Shown here one piece after another: positions 1 through 8,513 of a stretch of 64,000 nt of DNA (positions within the stretch are counted from its first letter, which is position 1; each line of letters opens with the position of its first letter). The stretch is from Stenotrophomonas ginsengisoli (lineage in GTDB: Bacteria > Pseudomonadota > Gammaproteobacteria > Xanthomonadales > Xanthomonadaceae). Under the pieces are notes generated by a model, which saw only the letters and a list, made by a program, of their open reading frames with translations, did not search any database and had not been told where the DNA came from. The position numbers and the translations under genes were made by a program. The stretch covers positions 18,481-82,480 of the forward strand of contig NZ_LDJM01000027.1 in assembly GCF_001431485.1 (NCBI RefSeq). Reading direction: 5' to 3'.

Positions 1-1387
1 TGTAGTACTTGGACCAGTTCCAGTTGATGCCCGGGTCGGTGTGGCTCTGCCCCGGGAAGTGCTGATGGCCCTTGATCTTGACCGAGGCGGCCAGCTCGTT
101 GAGGCCGCTGCTGGCCGCGCCCTTGTAGGCGCTGGTGCAGACGATGGCGCTGTACTTGGAGCAGAAGTTGCGCACCAGGGCGGCCGAGGCGCTGTACATC
201 GCATCGGTGTACCAGGAGCTGTTGTTGACCCAGCCCTCGTGCTCGATGCCCAGGGTGTAGCTGTTCTGGTTGCGCACGTGCCAGGCGGTGTGGGCATTGC
301 GCACCATCTGCGTGACCTGGCCGTCGGAGGAACGGATCACATAGTGCGCACTGACGTTGGAGGTCGAATTCTGGAACCAGCTGATCGAGCCGGCGTAGGA
401 GCCCTGGGTGGTGTGCACGGTCACCGCGCTGACCGCGGCACTGCGCGAGGCGGTGTAGTTGGTCGAATGGGCCGGGTTCCAGATCGCCGGGCCGTAATCG
501 GTGGAGGCAATGCCCACATTGGTGGCCGGGCTGGCATTGCCATTGAAGGTCAGGGTCTCGTTGACCGGGTCCACCGCGTAGCCATCAATCTCGATGCGGT
601 CGCTGGCCACATCCAGGCGCACCATCGGCGCACGCATGGCCACCAGCTGGTTGGCGTCATAGGCGTTTTCCCAGGCAATCGCACGCTCGGGCACCACAAT
701 GCCGCGGTCATTCACGCCGCGGTCCTGGGCCAGCAGCACGTCATAGGCAAAACTGTTGCGGGCGAAGCTGTCCACTTCACCGCCGGCCAGCGCTGAGGCC
801 GAGTAACCGGCATAACGTGCCAGGGCCGGGCGGATCGCTTCCGGGCTCAATGCGGCGCTTTTGATCGTGCGCGCGCTGCCGGCCTGCGGGTGGTCGCGCT
901 TGATCTGCGCATCGAGCAGGGCGGCCGCAGCCAGGATGTTGGTCAGCGGATCGGTACGCACCTTGTCGCTGCTCACCCCGAGCAGGCGTGCGCCTTCGCT
1001 GACCTGGTCGGCAAAACCTTCACCGTGGTACAGGCCCATCACGCCCCAGGCCGCCGGCATGCGGTTGTGCGCCTCTTCCTGCGAGTCATGCTCGGGGAGC
1101 ATGTGCATCCAGCGGCTCTGCACGTAGGCCAGTGCCTCCAGGGTGCCGGCCGGGATCGACGGGTACTGGTGGTAAGCGGTGCGGAAGTGCTGCACAAAAG
1201 CCGCGCGCTGCGGGGCCAGGCGGCGTTCTTCCAGGTCCAGGCTGGCCTGCAGCTGGGCTTCCTCGTTGCTGACGGTGTCATCAATCAGGATCGGCTGGAG
1301 CGGCAACTGGATGCTGGACTGGGCCAGGGCAGGGCCGGCAATCACAGTGGCGAGTACGGCAGACAACACGGTAAGACGATGCGACAT
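1..1387 (-). CDS. N-acetylmuramoyl-L-alanine amidase (Amidase_2/PGRP fold), C-terminus cut by window edge
   Basis: Predicted exported zinc amidase that cleaves the MurNAc-L-Ala bond of peptidoglycan. The start ATG is followed by a signal peptide ending near residue 22 (ALA-Q). Residues about 70-160 resemble a lysozyme/lytic-transglycosylase-like helical domain (LEALAYVQSRW, AAWGVMGLY, DPLTNILAAAALL), but Gln90 sits where SLT domains carry the catalytic Glu. Residues about 318-460 form the amidase domain: VHTTQG (likely first Zn ligand), SAHYVI, YTLGIEHEGW (conserved Glu) and GQSHTDPG (last ligand region), ending in WNW. 462 codons are visible and the 3' end lies beyond base 1. TGGGGA just before the ATG is the likely ribosome-binding site. 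The amidase assignment is secure; the N-terminal domain is inferred from motif pattern only. Confidence 0.9.
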   Translation of the reverse strand, partial: MSHRLTVLSAVLATVIAGPALAQSSIQLPLQPILIDDTVSNEEAQLQASLDLEERRLAPQRAAFVQHFRTAYHQYPSIPAGTLEALAYVQSRWMHMLPEHDSQEEAHNRMPAAWGVMGLYHGEGFADQVSEGARLLGVSSDKVRTDPLTNILAAAALLDAQIKRDHPQAGSARTIKSAALSPEAIRPALARYAGYSASALAGGEVDSFARNSFAYDVLLAQDRGVNDRGIVVPERAIAWENAYDANQLVAMRAPMVRLDVASDRIEIDGYAVDPVNETLTFNGNASPATNVGIASTDYGPAIWNPAHSTNYTASRSAAVSAVTVHTTQGSYAGSISWFQNSTSNVSAHYVIRSSDGQVTQMVRNAHTAWHVRNQNSYTLGIEHEGWVNNSSWYTDAMYSASAALVRNFCSKYSAIVCTSAYKGAASSGLNELAASVKIKGHQHFPGQSHTDPGINWNWSKYY

Positions 1388-1469
1388 CGGACATTCCCCA
1401 TGTGTGTGGTAGCCGGCCATCTGTACCGCATGTGGGAAAGCTCTTAACGGCCAACTGGACAATATGTGA

Positions 1470-2060
1470 TCAAGTGCCCGCCCGTGGCGCGATGGGGGTC
1501 ATTGAATCGGCGCTTTTGGCCGCCCGCGCGGCGGCACCGGCATAGCGTGAAAACAGCCGAGTGCGCGGCAGGCCGATGCCTAGCAGCCGGCCCGCGACAT
1601 GGGTAGTGACATGGGCCGGCGGACGCGGCAGCTGCCGGCCGAGGCGGTGTTCGAGCTGGCGCGTGAAAGCTTCCTGGCCGGGCACGATGACGGCCTCCAC
1701 CAGGCTCCAGCTACCAGTGCCATGGGGCGCGCGGTCCGGGCGTTTGTGCAGCAGGGTCAGTTGCCCGGTGGGCAGGATGCGGGTATCCCCGGCCTGCCAC
1801 CGTTGCTGCAGCCAGGCGTGCACATCGCCACGCAACGCGCGCTGCAGCTCGGCCACCAGCGCCGTATTGGCCAGGGTGAGGTGGTGCTCGGCCTTGGGCT
1901 GCAGGATGATGCCGGCCACGGGGATCGGCCTGTCCTGCGCACAATCCACGCCCCAGCTTTGCAGCAAGGCGATGGTGGCGGTGTTGGCGGTGTGCTGCCA
2001 GCCGGGCAGGGGGATCAGGAAGGCGGGCATGCGAGTGAGCCGGTTGAGCGATGAAACCAT
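1470..2060 (-). CDS. Hypothetical protein with two HxT motifs (2H phosphoesterase-like?)
   Basis: An unrecognised protein of about 196 residues with no signal peptide or membrane segment. It carries two HxT motifs about 94 residues apart, HHLTLAN and AHVTTHVAG. This is the hallmark pattern of the 2H phosphoesterase (LigT-like) superfamily, although the spacing is a little long and the second motif is imperfect. Between them is a Trp/Gln-rich stretch (AWLQQRWQAGDTR). The start is uncertain: the ATG at 2060 (MVSSLNRL) is preferred because longer starts run into the leader of the divergent M61 gene, and an internal ATG at 2030 (MPAFLIPL) is also possible. It is divergent from the M61 peptidase. 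The reading frame looks genuine by composition, and the function is inference only. Confidence 0.6.
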   Translation of the reverse strand: MVSSLNRLTRMPAFLIPLPGWQHTANTATIALLQSWGVDCAQDRPIPVAGIILQPKAEHHLTLANTALVAELQRALRGDVHAWLQQRWQAGDTRILPTGQLTLLHKRPDRAPHGTGSWSLVEAVIVPGQEAFTRQLEHRLGRQLPRPPAHVTTHVAGRLLGIGLPRTRLFSRYAGAAARAAKSADSMTPIAPRAGT

Positions 2061-2167
2061 CTTGCCGTTGCCGGTCATATCCGGACAGGGCCATGCCGAT
2101 TGACCCATGCGCCGCGCCCGCCTGTCGGCCCACCATGGCCGATATTCCAAATTCCCGGGGAAGCACG

Positions 2168-4084
2168 ATGCGCGCAATGCGGTGGACGGTACTGGCAGTG
2201 GCCTTGATCACGGCAGCTGGCGCAATGGCAACACCGTTGCCGGTAACGGTGGATGCGCGCGGTGTGGAAATCAGCAGCGCTGACTACCCGGGCACCATCA
2301 CCCTGGAGATCGATGCCAGCAACCTGAGCCAGCGCGTGTTTTCCGTGCGCCAGACCGTGCCGGTAAGCGTCGGCGAGCGCCGCTTCCATTACCCGGCCTG
2401 GCTGCCGGGCAACCATTCGCCCACCGGCCAGATCGAAAAACTCGCCGGCCTGGTCATCACCGCCAAGGGCCAGCGCCTGCAATGGCAGCGTGACCCGCTG
2501 GATGTGTACACCTTCAACGTGCGTGTGCCCGAAGGCGTGAGCGAGCTGCAGATGGACTACCAGTTCCTCAGCCCCACCGACCCGGCGCAGGGCCGCACGG
2601 TGATGACGCCCAACCTGCTCAACCTGCAGTGGAACGCGATGGTGCTGTACCCGGCCGGCCATGCCGCCAATGCCATCGCCTACGCCGCAAGCGTGCGTTA
2701 CCCGGCCGGCTGGCAGGCCGCCAGTGCGTTGCCGGTGGCCCGCCGCCAGGGCGATACCGTCCACTACGTGCCCACCAACCTGGAAGTGCTGGTGGATTCG
2801 CCGGTGTTTGCCGGCCGCTACAGCCGCACCATCGCGCTTTCACCTGAAGGCAGCCGCCCGGTGCGCCTGAACGTGTTTGCCGACCGCGCCCGCGATCTGG
2901 AAGCCAAGCCCGAGCACCTCCAGCAACACCGCCAGCTCATCGAGCAGACCCGCAAGCTGTTCGGCGCCGAACATTACGACCACTACGATTTTCTGTTTGC
3001 CGTCACCAGCCAGCTTGGCGGCATCGGCCTGGAGCACCAGCGCTCCAGCGAGAACACCGAAGACCGCGATTACTTCAGCAGCTGGGATGAAAAGATCGGC
3101 AGCACCGACCTGCTCGGCCACGAGTACGCCCACTCCTGGGACGGCAAGTACCGCCGCCCGCGTGATCTGACCACCCCGCACTACAACGTGCCCATGCAGG
3201 GCAGCCTGCTGTGGGTGTACGAAGGCCAGACCCAGTACTGGGGCAACGTGCTCACTGCCCGTGCCGGCCTGCGCCCGCTGGCGCCCTCGCGTGATGCCCT
3301 GGCCCTGGTCGCAGCCACCTATGCCGACAACCGCCCGGGGCTGGAATGGCGCTCGATGGGCGATACCACCAACGACCCGGTCATCGCCCGCCGCAAGCCG
3401 AAACCGTACCGCGGCTACCAGATGAGCGAGGACTACTACCAGGGCGGCCAACTGCTGTGGCTGGAAACCGACGTGCGCCTGCGCACTCTCAGCGGCGGCA
3501 AGGTCAGCCTGGATGACTTCGCCCGCACTTTCTTCGGTCAGAACGACGGGGAATGGGAACGCCCGTCCACCTACACCTTCGATGACGTGGTGGCCACGCT
3601 GGAACAACTGCAGCCCAGCGGCGACTGGAACACCTTCCTGCGCGACCGCGTCGAAGGCCGCATCGGCCTGACCGGCGGCATCGAAGCCAGCGGCTGGAAG
3701 CTGGTCTACCGCGACACGCCCAGCCCCTACCAGAAGGCCATGAGCAAGGGCAGTGGTGCCAACTTCACCTACTCACTCGGCTTCACCGTCGATGGCAGCG
3801 GCAAGGTTGGCGATGTGCGCTGGGACAGCCCCGCCTTCAACGCCGGCATCGGCCCCGGCATGCAGCTCGTGGCCATCAACGGCCTGCAGTACAGCCGCGA
3901 AGAGCTGGAAGACGCCGTGCGTGCCGCCAAGGACGCAAAGCAGCCGATCAGCCTGCTGGTGAAGGAAATGGACACCTACCGCAGCCTGCCCATCACCTAC
4001 ATCGATGGCCTACGCTACCCGCACCTGGAGCGCATCGAAGGCAGCACCGACTACCTGACCCCGATCTTCACCCCCCGCGACTGA
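2168..4084 (+). CDS. M61 family metallopeptidase (glycyl aminopeptidase type) with C-terminal PDZ domain, copy 1
   Basis: An exported peptidase of 638 residues. The ATG is chosen because GGGGAAG lies 4-5 bases upstream and the protein then opens with a signal peptide (MRAMRWTVLAVALITAAGAMA). The N-terminal beta domain of M61 proteins is followed by the catalytic domain with HEYAHSW (zinc ligands His318 and His322, catalytic Glu319) and the third ligand Glu352 in LLWVYEGQTQYWG. The C-terminal 120 residues look like a PDZ domain (LGFTVDGSGKVGDVRW, SPAFNAGIGPGMQLVAING). M61 enzymes release N-terminal Gly/Ala from peptides. A paralogue with the same architecture lies about 23 kb away (27032). The nucleotides directly after the stop start the low-GC island. 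Confidence 0.93.
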   Translation: MRAMRWTVLAVALITAAGAMATPLPVTVDARGVEISSADYPGTITLEIDASNLSQRVFSVRQTVPVSVGERRFHYPAWLPGNHSPTGQIEKLAGLVITAKGQRLQWQRDPLDVYTFNVRVPEGVSELQMDYQFLSPTDPAQGRTVMTPNLLNLQWNAMVLYPAGHAANAIAYAASVRYPAGWQAASALPVARRQGDTVHYVPTNLEVLVDSPVFAGRYSRTIALSPEGSRPVRLNVFADRARDLEAKPEHLQQHRQLIEQTRKLFGAEHYDHYDFLFAVTSQLGGIGLEHQRSSENTEDRDYFSSWDEKIGSTDLLGHEYAHSWDGKYRRPRDLTTPHYNVPMQGSLLWVYEGQTQYWGNVLTARAGLRPLAPSRDALALVAATYADNRPGLEWRSMGDTTNDPVIARRKPKPYRGYQMSEDYYQGGQLLWLETDVRLRTLSGGKVSLDDFARTFFGQNDGEWERPSTYTFDDVVATLEQLQPSGDWNTFLRDRVEGRIGLTGGIEASGWKLVYRDTPSPYQKAMSKGSGANFTYSLGFTVDGSGKVGDVRWDSPAFNAGIGPGMQLVAINGLQYSREELEDAVRAAKDAKQPISLLVKEMDTYRSLPITYIDGLRYPHLERIEGSTDYLTPIFTPRD

Positions 4085-4145
4085 CGCGCGTTGCACCTGC
4101 CGGGCTGCGGAAGTGGCCCGGTGGGTGGAAGGGGAGGTTGCAGCG

Positions 4146-4703
4146 TTGCACCATGCAGACATGAAGCCTGCACCCAGGAAGAAGAAAACCAAATCCAGAC
4201 CGGTCGAGACGCCGCAGGAGCAGCGCTCGCGCATGATGCGCGGCATCCGGGGCAGCAACACCCAGCCGGAACTGCAGGTGCGCACGGCACTGCATGCACG
4301 CGGTTTCCGTTACAGGCTCAATGCGAAGGATCTTCCCGGCAGGCCCGATATCGTGCTGCCCAAGTGGAAGACCGTGATCTTCGTGCACGGATGCTTCTGG
4401 CACGCCCATCAGGGCTGCCGCTACTTCCGTATACCGGCTACCCGAACCGAATTCTGGGAACAGAAGTTGGCCGCCAATGCCGCGCGTGATGCCCGGCAGA
4501 TCGAACAGCTGCTGGCGATGGGGTGGCGGGTGTTGGCCGTGTGGGAATGTGCGTTGAAGAACAAAAACGCCACTGCCTTGGAGAAGGTAGTGGCGTTTGT
4601 TGAAGGCAATGAAAGTTTCAGTCAGCTTGCCGGAGCTTCCTTGTCTGACGCAGTGCCGTTGATCGCAGCGAAGACGACCGAGGCAATCTGGCGGGCCAAG
4701 TAG
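4146..4703 (+). CDS. vsr: Very short patch repair (Vsr) endonuclease
   Basis: A mismatch endonuclease that nicks 5' of T in T:G mismatches left by deamination of 5-methylcytosine, the usual companion of a C5-methyltransferase. Family signatures are complete: MMRGIRGSNTQPE, GFRYRLNAKDLPGRPDIVLP (catalytic Asp), VIFVHGCFWHAHQGC (zinc-site His/Cys) and WRVLAVWECAL. The start is decided by the ribosome-binding site: GGGGAGG at 4131-4137 is ideally placed for the TTG at 4146, whereas the ATG at 4161 has no such site (180 residues if used). The last 82 bases overlap the 3' end of the methyltransferase gene on the other strand. A strong terminator-like hairpin lies inside the coding sequence shortly after the WECALK codons. 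Confidence 0.92.
   Translation: MHHADMKPAPRKKKTKSRPVETPQEQRSRMMRGIRGSNTQPELQVRTALHARGFRYRLNAKDLPGRPDIVLPKWKTVIFVHGCFWHAHQGCRYFRIPATRTEFWEQKLAANAARDARQIEQLLAMGWRVLAVWECALKNKNATALEKVVAFVEGNESFSQLAGASLSDAVPLIAAKTTEAIWRAK
4565..4598 (-). terminator. Rho-independent terminator of the cytosine methyltransferase gene, embedded in vsr
   Basis: A 15-bp stem (one G:T pair) closed by a 4-base loop: AAACGCCACTGCCTT, GGAG, AAGGTAGTGGCGTTT on the + strand. Read on the - strand it follows the methyltransferase stop codon by about 23 bases and is followed by TTGTT, giving a TTTTTGTT tract at the stem's end. This is a classical intrinsic terminator. It is at the same time coding sequence for the C-terminal part of Vsr. 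On the + strand the T-tract is weaker (TTTGTT). Confidence 0.8.
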
Positions 4704-6178
4704 GGGGGCACGGCATTGCCGACCTGCTTGCGCTGCGCACCGGCCGGACCTTCAAAGAAGAAGTTGTCCGGGAAGGTCTGCAGGCGGGCTGCTTCGCGGA
4801 CGCTCAGGCTGCGGATCTGGGTGAAATCGGGATGGATGAAGTAGTGGCCATCCTTTGCCAGATGGCTGGTGATGGTGGAGCTTGGTCCATCCATGCACTG
4901 CACGTTGAAACGGTCCACAAACTTCTTTCCTTCGGCCCAGTTTTTGTGGACGGGGGCAAGCGATTCAGGGAACTCGGCAGGGCCGCGAGGAGCGCGTTCC
5001 GTGACATGCGCGTAAGCAGAGGCATAGGCATAGCGCTCAAGGTCGGCAGTCATATGGCCTCGAGTGCAGTGATTGAGTGTGCCCGCGATCGCGGGGTCTA
5101 CAAGCCACGTGTAAAGGTCATCCGGTAATGAACATTCGTTTGACCAACGCGTGGCGGCATCAGAAACATAGTTTCCGCCGAGTCCAGGGTCGAAAGAGCT
5201 GAACTTCAGCTTTTCAGCTTCCGCAAGGAGCTTGCCGGAGACAGCTGGGGCAAGCTTCTTGGCCTTTTTTGCAACCTTTGAGAAGATCAACGATGCCGTC
5301 TCGGACCAAGTTCGGACTTGATGGTCTGTAGGGCGGCTACGAAGCTTGGGTAGCCCATTCAGTGCCTGGGCAACAGTTACCTCGTCGGCCTTGCCCGGTT
5401 GAAGAAGCGCGTCTTCGGGAAGGGCGATATCTTCCTTGATGCCCATCAGGACAACACGATGGCGCGCCTGCGGTAGCCCCAGCTCTTCGGCACGAAGAAG
5501 GAAGTCACGTTCTTCCGGTTCGAAGCCGGAATGTCTGACGACAGGGACAACCCGATACTTCGGGCCATCAGGACCACCGGGTTGTTTCAGGTCAGCAATG
5601 ATCCGCGGGAACATTCGCTTCCCGTCCACACGTGATGACAGCATGCCCTTGACGTTCTCCAAGATGAAAACGGCAGGCTGGTACTTCGAAACGATGTGCA
5701 GGTAGTGTCGATACAGGAAGTGACGGTGATCCTTGGCCGGATCGTAGTCCTTGATCCCGACGTTGCGGGACCTGCCAGCAAGTGAGAAGGCCTGGCACGG
5801 CGGGCCGCCCACCAGCACCCAAGGCGTGGTGGCGTTGGTGCCGATCTTCTCGTTGAGCAACTGATCCAGCCGGACGTCATCTTCTCCAAGTGTCAGCTGG
5901 TGTGCTTCGGAACAAGCGGCTTCCCACTGCTCCCGGGTTTCTTCCGTCCATGGCTGCAGAACTTCGCCACGAACATAGGCGTAGTAGCTGTCAGGAGCTT
6001 GGCCCAAAGGGAACTGATGGAAGAAAGCCCGCGTGCGCAGGGTCTTGGCGGCGTGTGCATCCATCTCGGCAGAAAGCACAACCTTGAAGGGTTGTTCACC
6101 CTGTTCGTTCCTGAACGCGGAAAAGCCTTCGCCGAGGCCACCGGCACCGGCGAAGATGTCTACTACTTTGATGGACAT
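4622..6178 (-). CDS. DNA (cytosine-5-)-methyltransferase
   Basis: A complete C5-cytosine methyltransferase of 518 residues that transfers methyl from S-adenosylmethionine to cytosine in DNA. Motifs in order: I VVDIFAGAGGLGEGF (residues 5-19), IV GGPPCQAFSLAGRSR with nucleophile Cys128, VI ENVKGM (about 174-179), VIII QARHR (237-241), a target-recognition region of about 200 residues, and X QVGNAVPP (from about 485). The ATG is chosen because the family consensus begins right there; a TTG 60 bases upstream would add an unconserved tail. It is separated from the AIPR gene by 197 bp, so it may have its own promoter. It overlaps vsr tail to tail. Recognition sequence is unknown. GC is lower than in the flanks (about 53% in one line counted). 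Confidence 0.95.
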   Translation of the reverse strand: MSIKVVDIFAGAGGLGEGFSAFRNEQGEQPFKVVLSAEMDAHAAKTLRTRAFFHQFPLGQAPDSYYAYVRGEVLQPWTEETREQWEAACSEAHQLTLGEDDVRLDQLLNEKIGTNATTPWVLVGGPPCQAFSLAGRSRNVGIKDYDPAKDHRHFLYRHYLHIVSKYQPAVFILENVKGMLSSRVDGKRMFPRIIADLKQPGGPDGPKYRVVPVVRHSGFEPEERDFLLRAEELGLPQARHRVVLMGIKEDIALPEDALLQPGKADEVTVAQALNGLPKLRSRPTDHQVRTWSETASLIFSKVAKKAKKLAPAVSGKLLAEAEKLKFSSFDPGLGGNYVSDAATRWSNECSLPDDLYTWLVDPAIAGTLNHCTRGHMTADLERYAYASAYAHVTERAPRGPAEFPESLAPVHKNWAEGKKFVDRFNVQCMDGPSSTITSHLAKDGHYFIHPDFTQIRSLSVREAARLQTFPDNFFFEGPAGAQRKQVGNAVPPYLARQIASVVFAAINGTASDKEAPAS

Positions 6179-6375
6179 GGAGCTGGGATGGAGCCTTGTT
6201 GGACGTGCCAGGATGGGATCACGGGCCGACAAAGTCAATGGGAAATGCTGTCCATACGATGGCCTACAGCCGCTATGCTTTTCCTGAGGCGTTGATTCAA
6301 TGTGTCTTGTAGCGCCGCCTTACTCATCCGCGCAGTACTGCATGCAACATTTCAGAAGTGGAAATGGTGGTCGAA

Positions 6376-8499
6376 CTAGGGTTGTCCAACTACATTTTCG
6401 TGGTGTCGGAAACCTTCAGCCTCACATCGATCACTGATTTCACGGAGTCGCTTCCATTCCCGGCCAGTAGCCAGGCGGACTGCGGTTCCGGGTGAGGATG
6501 CACGGCGAAGCAAATCCAAGTCCGGCCCAAAAACATGGATTTCAATACTGCGCCATTCCATAAGTGCTTGCCAGTATCCGTTCTCTGCCTTCATCAGGAT
6601 CTGCTGTTGCAAAGATATTCCGTCGTCCTGAATTCCTTGCTGTCGTGCATCCCGTGCTTTTGATTTGTGCTCGTTCTTTTCAATTGACCACTCGATGGCT
6701 GTTGTATCCAATCGAAATGGAATGGCTGAAAGCTTGCCCCAGCACAACTCCTTTTTCGCCCACTCACCGACGTTGGATGATCCCTCTGGCAGTTCAAGAA
6801 GGGTGCGTTGCGCGAGAACCGCCGCTCTTTTGAAAACCTGCAAAAAGCCTTGATTTGCTTCCTGCTGTTCCCAGACCTTTTTCAAGTCAGGTTCACGACC
6901 CGCTTTGCGAAGTGCATGGAATATAAATGACCATGCATAGGCAACAATCTGAGGACGGTAGTCTCCCTCGTACCATTGCCCCTTTGCAGCGGACACCGTA
7001 GTCTCGCCAGCCTTCCATAGTATGGCCATTGCAGCGATATTCTGATAATAGGTATCGCCAAAGTCAGGGCTCAATTCCTCCCATCGTTGTGCTTCCGTCT
7101 GGTCACCTTTCGATGAGAATTTTGTTGCGAATTTCATGAAATTTTTCTGGGCACCAAGGCTCACCCAATATGGCTTTTCATGCAGTACGTTGTCGTACTT
7201 GGCCAGATCTGTCTTGTTGATCACTTGGTCGGACGGATACTGCAGGTCAAAGGAATCTTTCTTTGCTTTCGAAAGATAAAGTCGCTCGTTCTGGTATTGC
7301 CCGCGAGAGCGCTCATAGAACCACTTGCTTTGCACGCGGATGCCAGTGCGCGCCGGAACCATGAGACGTCTTGAAATTTCCTCCATCTTGCGGTGGAAGG
7401 GATGGTTGGCAAAGAAGTCCGCAATTGCCACCTTGTTTTGTGTATTTGCAAATTCGGCTATCTTCGGGATGAGATCATGCGCGTCGTTGCTCGCAACTAC
7501 CGTAAGCTTCATGGGCACGCTCACACCCGCGAGATTGAGCCGATCCTGCTTCTTGCCGCGTAGGATGCTCGCTGTGGTCTGGCCACCGTTGACGATCTGC
7601 AGGTCAGAGATTTTCATTATCCTGGCAGTCGATCCGATCGAATCAAGTGTCACTGATGCCGCAGTGGCTGCAATGCCATTGTTGTAAGCAAAGAACAAGT
7701 GTGGTGCATCTTGGATGGTTTTCCGAATGCCCTTGTTTACCCCGCCCTTCATGCCAAGGAATGATCGAACGTTGCCTTCCAAGAGGCGGCTGCCGTAACG
7801 ATCAAAAAGATCAGCCAAGAGGTTCCCTTCGATAACGCAAAGGAAGGATTGAAGTCCTTCGCCTCTTGATGCCTCGATGCACGCGATGCCGGTTGATCCG
7901 AATTCGTCCAGATCTATCTGCAGCATCTCCCGCTCTCGGGAGGACTCATAGAGTGCTTTGATGCGCTGGAGATCCCAAATGTGGATTTCCGTTTGAGTAC
8001 CGCAAACTTCAGATCTGGATTCGCGCTTGTAGGCACGGCTAAGAGGCTGGTTTGAAAAAATATGAAGACGAATACAGGAAATGGACGCGCGCTTCCTTCG
8101 CAGGGTGCTTGCTAGTTGATAGGCTGGACTTGACTCCGTGATTTTCTCATCCAATCCGCCATCCAGAGCCTCTGCAGCAAAGTTCTCTAGCCATCCGCGC
8201 AATTGATCCACATCAGCAGTCGTCAGGATTGCTGGTTCATCGTCATCTATCCAGCGCCCGATAACCATGGAAAGTGTTCCATCGGACTCATCGATATCTG
8301 TAAATCCATGGAGCTTTATCTGCTTATTCTTGGCGCCCTGTCTTGAATCTTCGGCCAAGATGAATTCGCCGAAAACGGGGTCTTCTTCCAAACGCTCAGC
8401 GACCTCTGAGACGAAGGCGATTGTGTCGACAAGATTGGAGGTTTCTCCGCGCCGCATTACCATTTGGCGAAGTTCATTCAAGAACTCTGAATCTTCCAT
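6376..8499 (-). CDS. AIPR family protein (abortive infection/phage resistance)
   Basis: A 707-residue protein with the AIPR (PF10592-type) core in its middle third: NVRSFLGMKGGVNKGI (about 243-258), FFAYNNGIAATA (about 269-280) and LQIVNGGQTTASI (about 300-312), followed by a segment on ageing or damaged ends typical of the family (AEFANTQNKVAIADFF). No transmembrane segments. AIPR proteins recur beside DNA methylases, Z1 ATPases and PD-(D/E)XK nucleases in phage-resistance islands; their biochemical activity is not established to my knowledge. The start ATG is 14 bp after the nuclease stop, so the genes are probably co-transcribed. AT-richer than the flanking chromosome. Confidence 0.9.
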   Translation of the reverse strand: MEDSEFLNELRQMVMRRGETSNLVDTIAFVSEVAERLEEDPVFGEFILAEDSRQGAKNKQIKLHGFTDIDESDGTLSMVIGRWIDDDEPAILTTADVDQLRGWLENFAAEALDGGLDEKITESSPAYQLASTLRRKRASISCIRLHIFSNQPLSRAYKRESRSEVCGTQTEIHIWDLQRIKALYESSREREMLQIDLDEFGSTGIACIEASRGEGLQSFLCVIEGNLLADLFDRYGSRLLEGNVRSFLGMKGGVNKGIRKTIQDAPHLFFAYNNGIAATAASVTLDSIGSTARIMKISDLQIVNGGQTTASILRGKKQDRLNLAGVSVPMKLTVVASNDAHDLIPKIAEFANTQNKVAIADFFANHPFHRKMEEISRRLMVPARTGIRVQSKWFYERSRGQYQNERLYLSKAKKDSFDLQYPSDQVINKTDLAKYDNVLHEKPYWVSLGAQKNFMKFATKFSSKGDQTEAQRWEELSPDFGDTYYQNIAAMAILWKAGETTVSAAKGQWYEGDYRPQIVAYAWSFIFHALRKAGREPDLKKVWEQQEANQGFLQVFKRAAVLAQRTLLELPEGSSNVGEWAKKELCWGKLSAIPFRLDTTAIEWSIEKNEHKSKARDARQQGIQDDGISLQQQILMKAENGYWQALMEWRSIEIHVFGPDLDLLRRASSPGTAVRLATGREWKRLREISDRCEAEGFRHHENVVGQP

Positions 8500-8513
8500 A
8501 TCAATTCCCCTTG

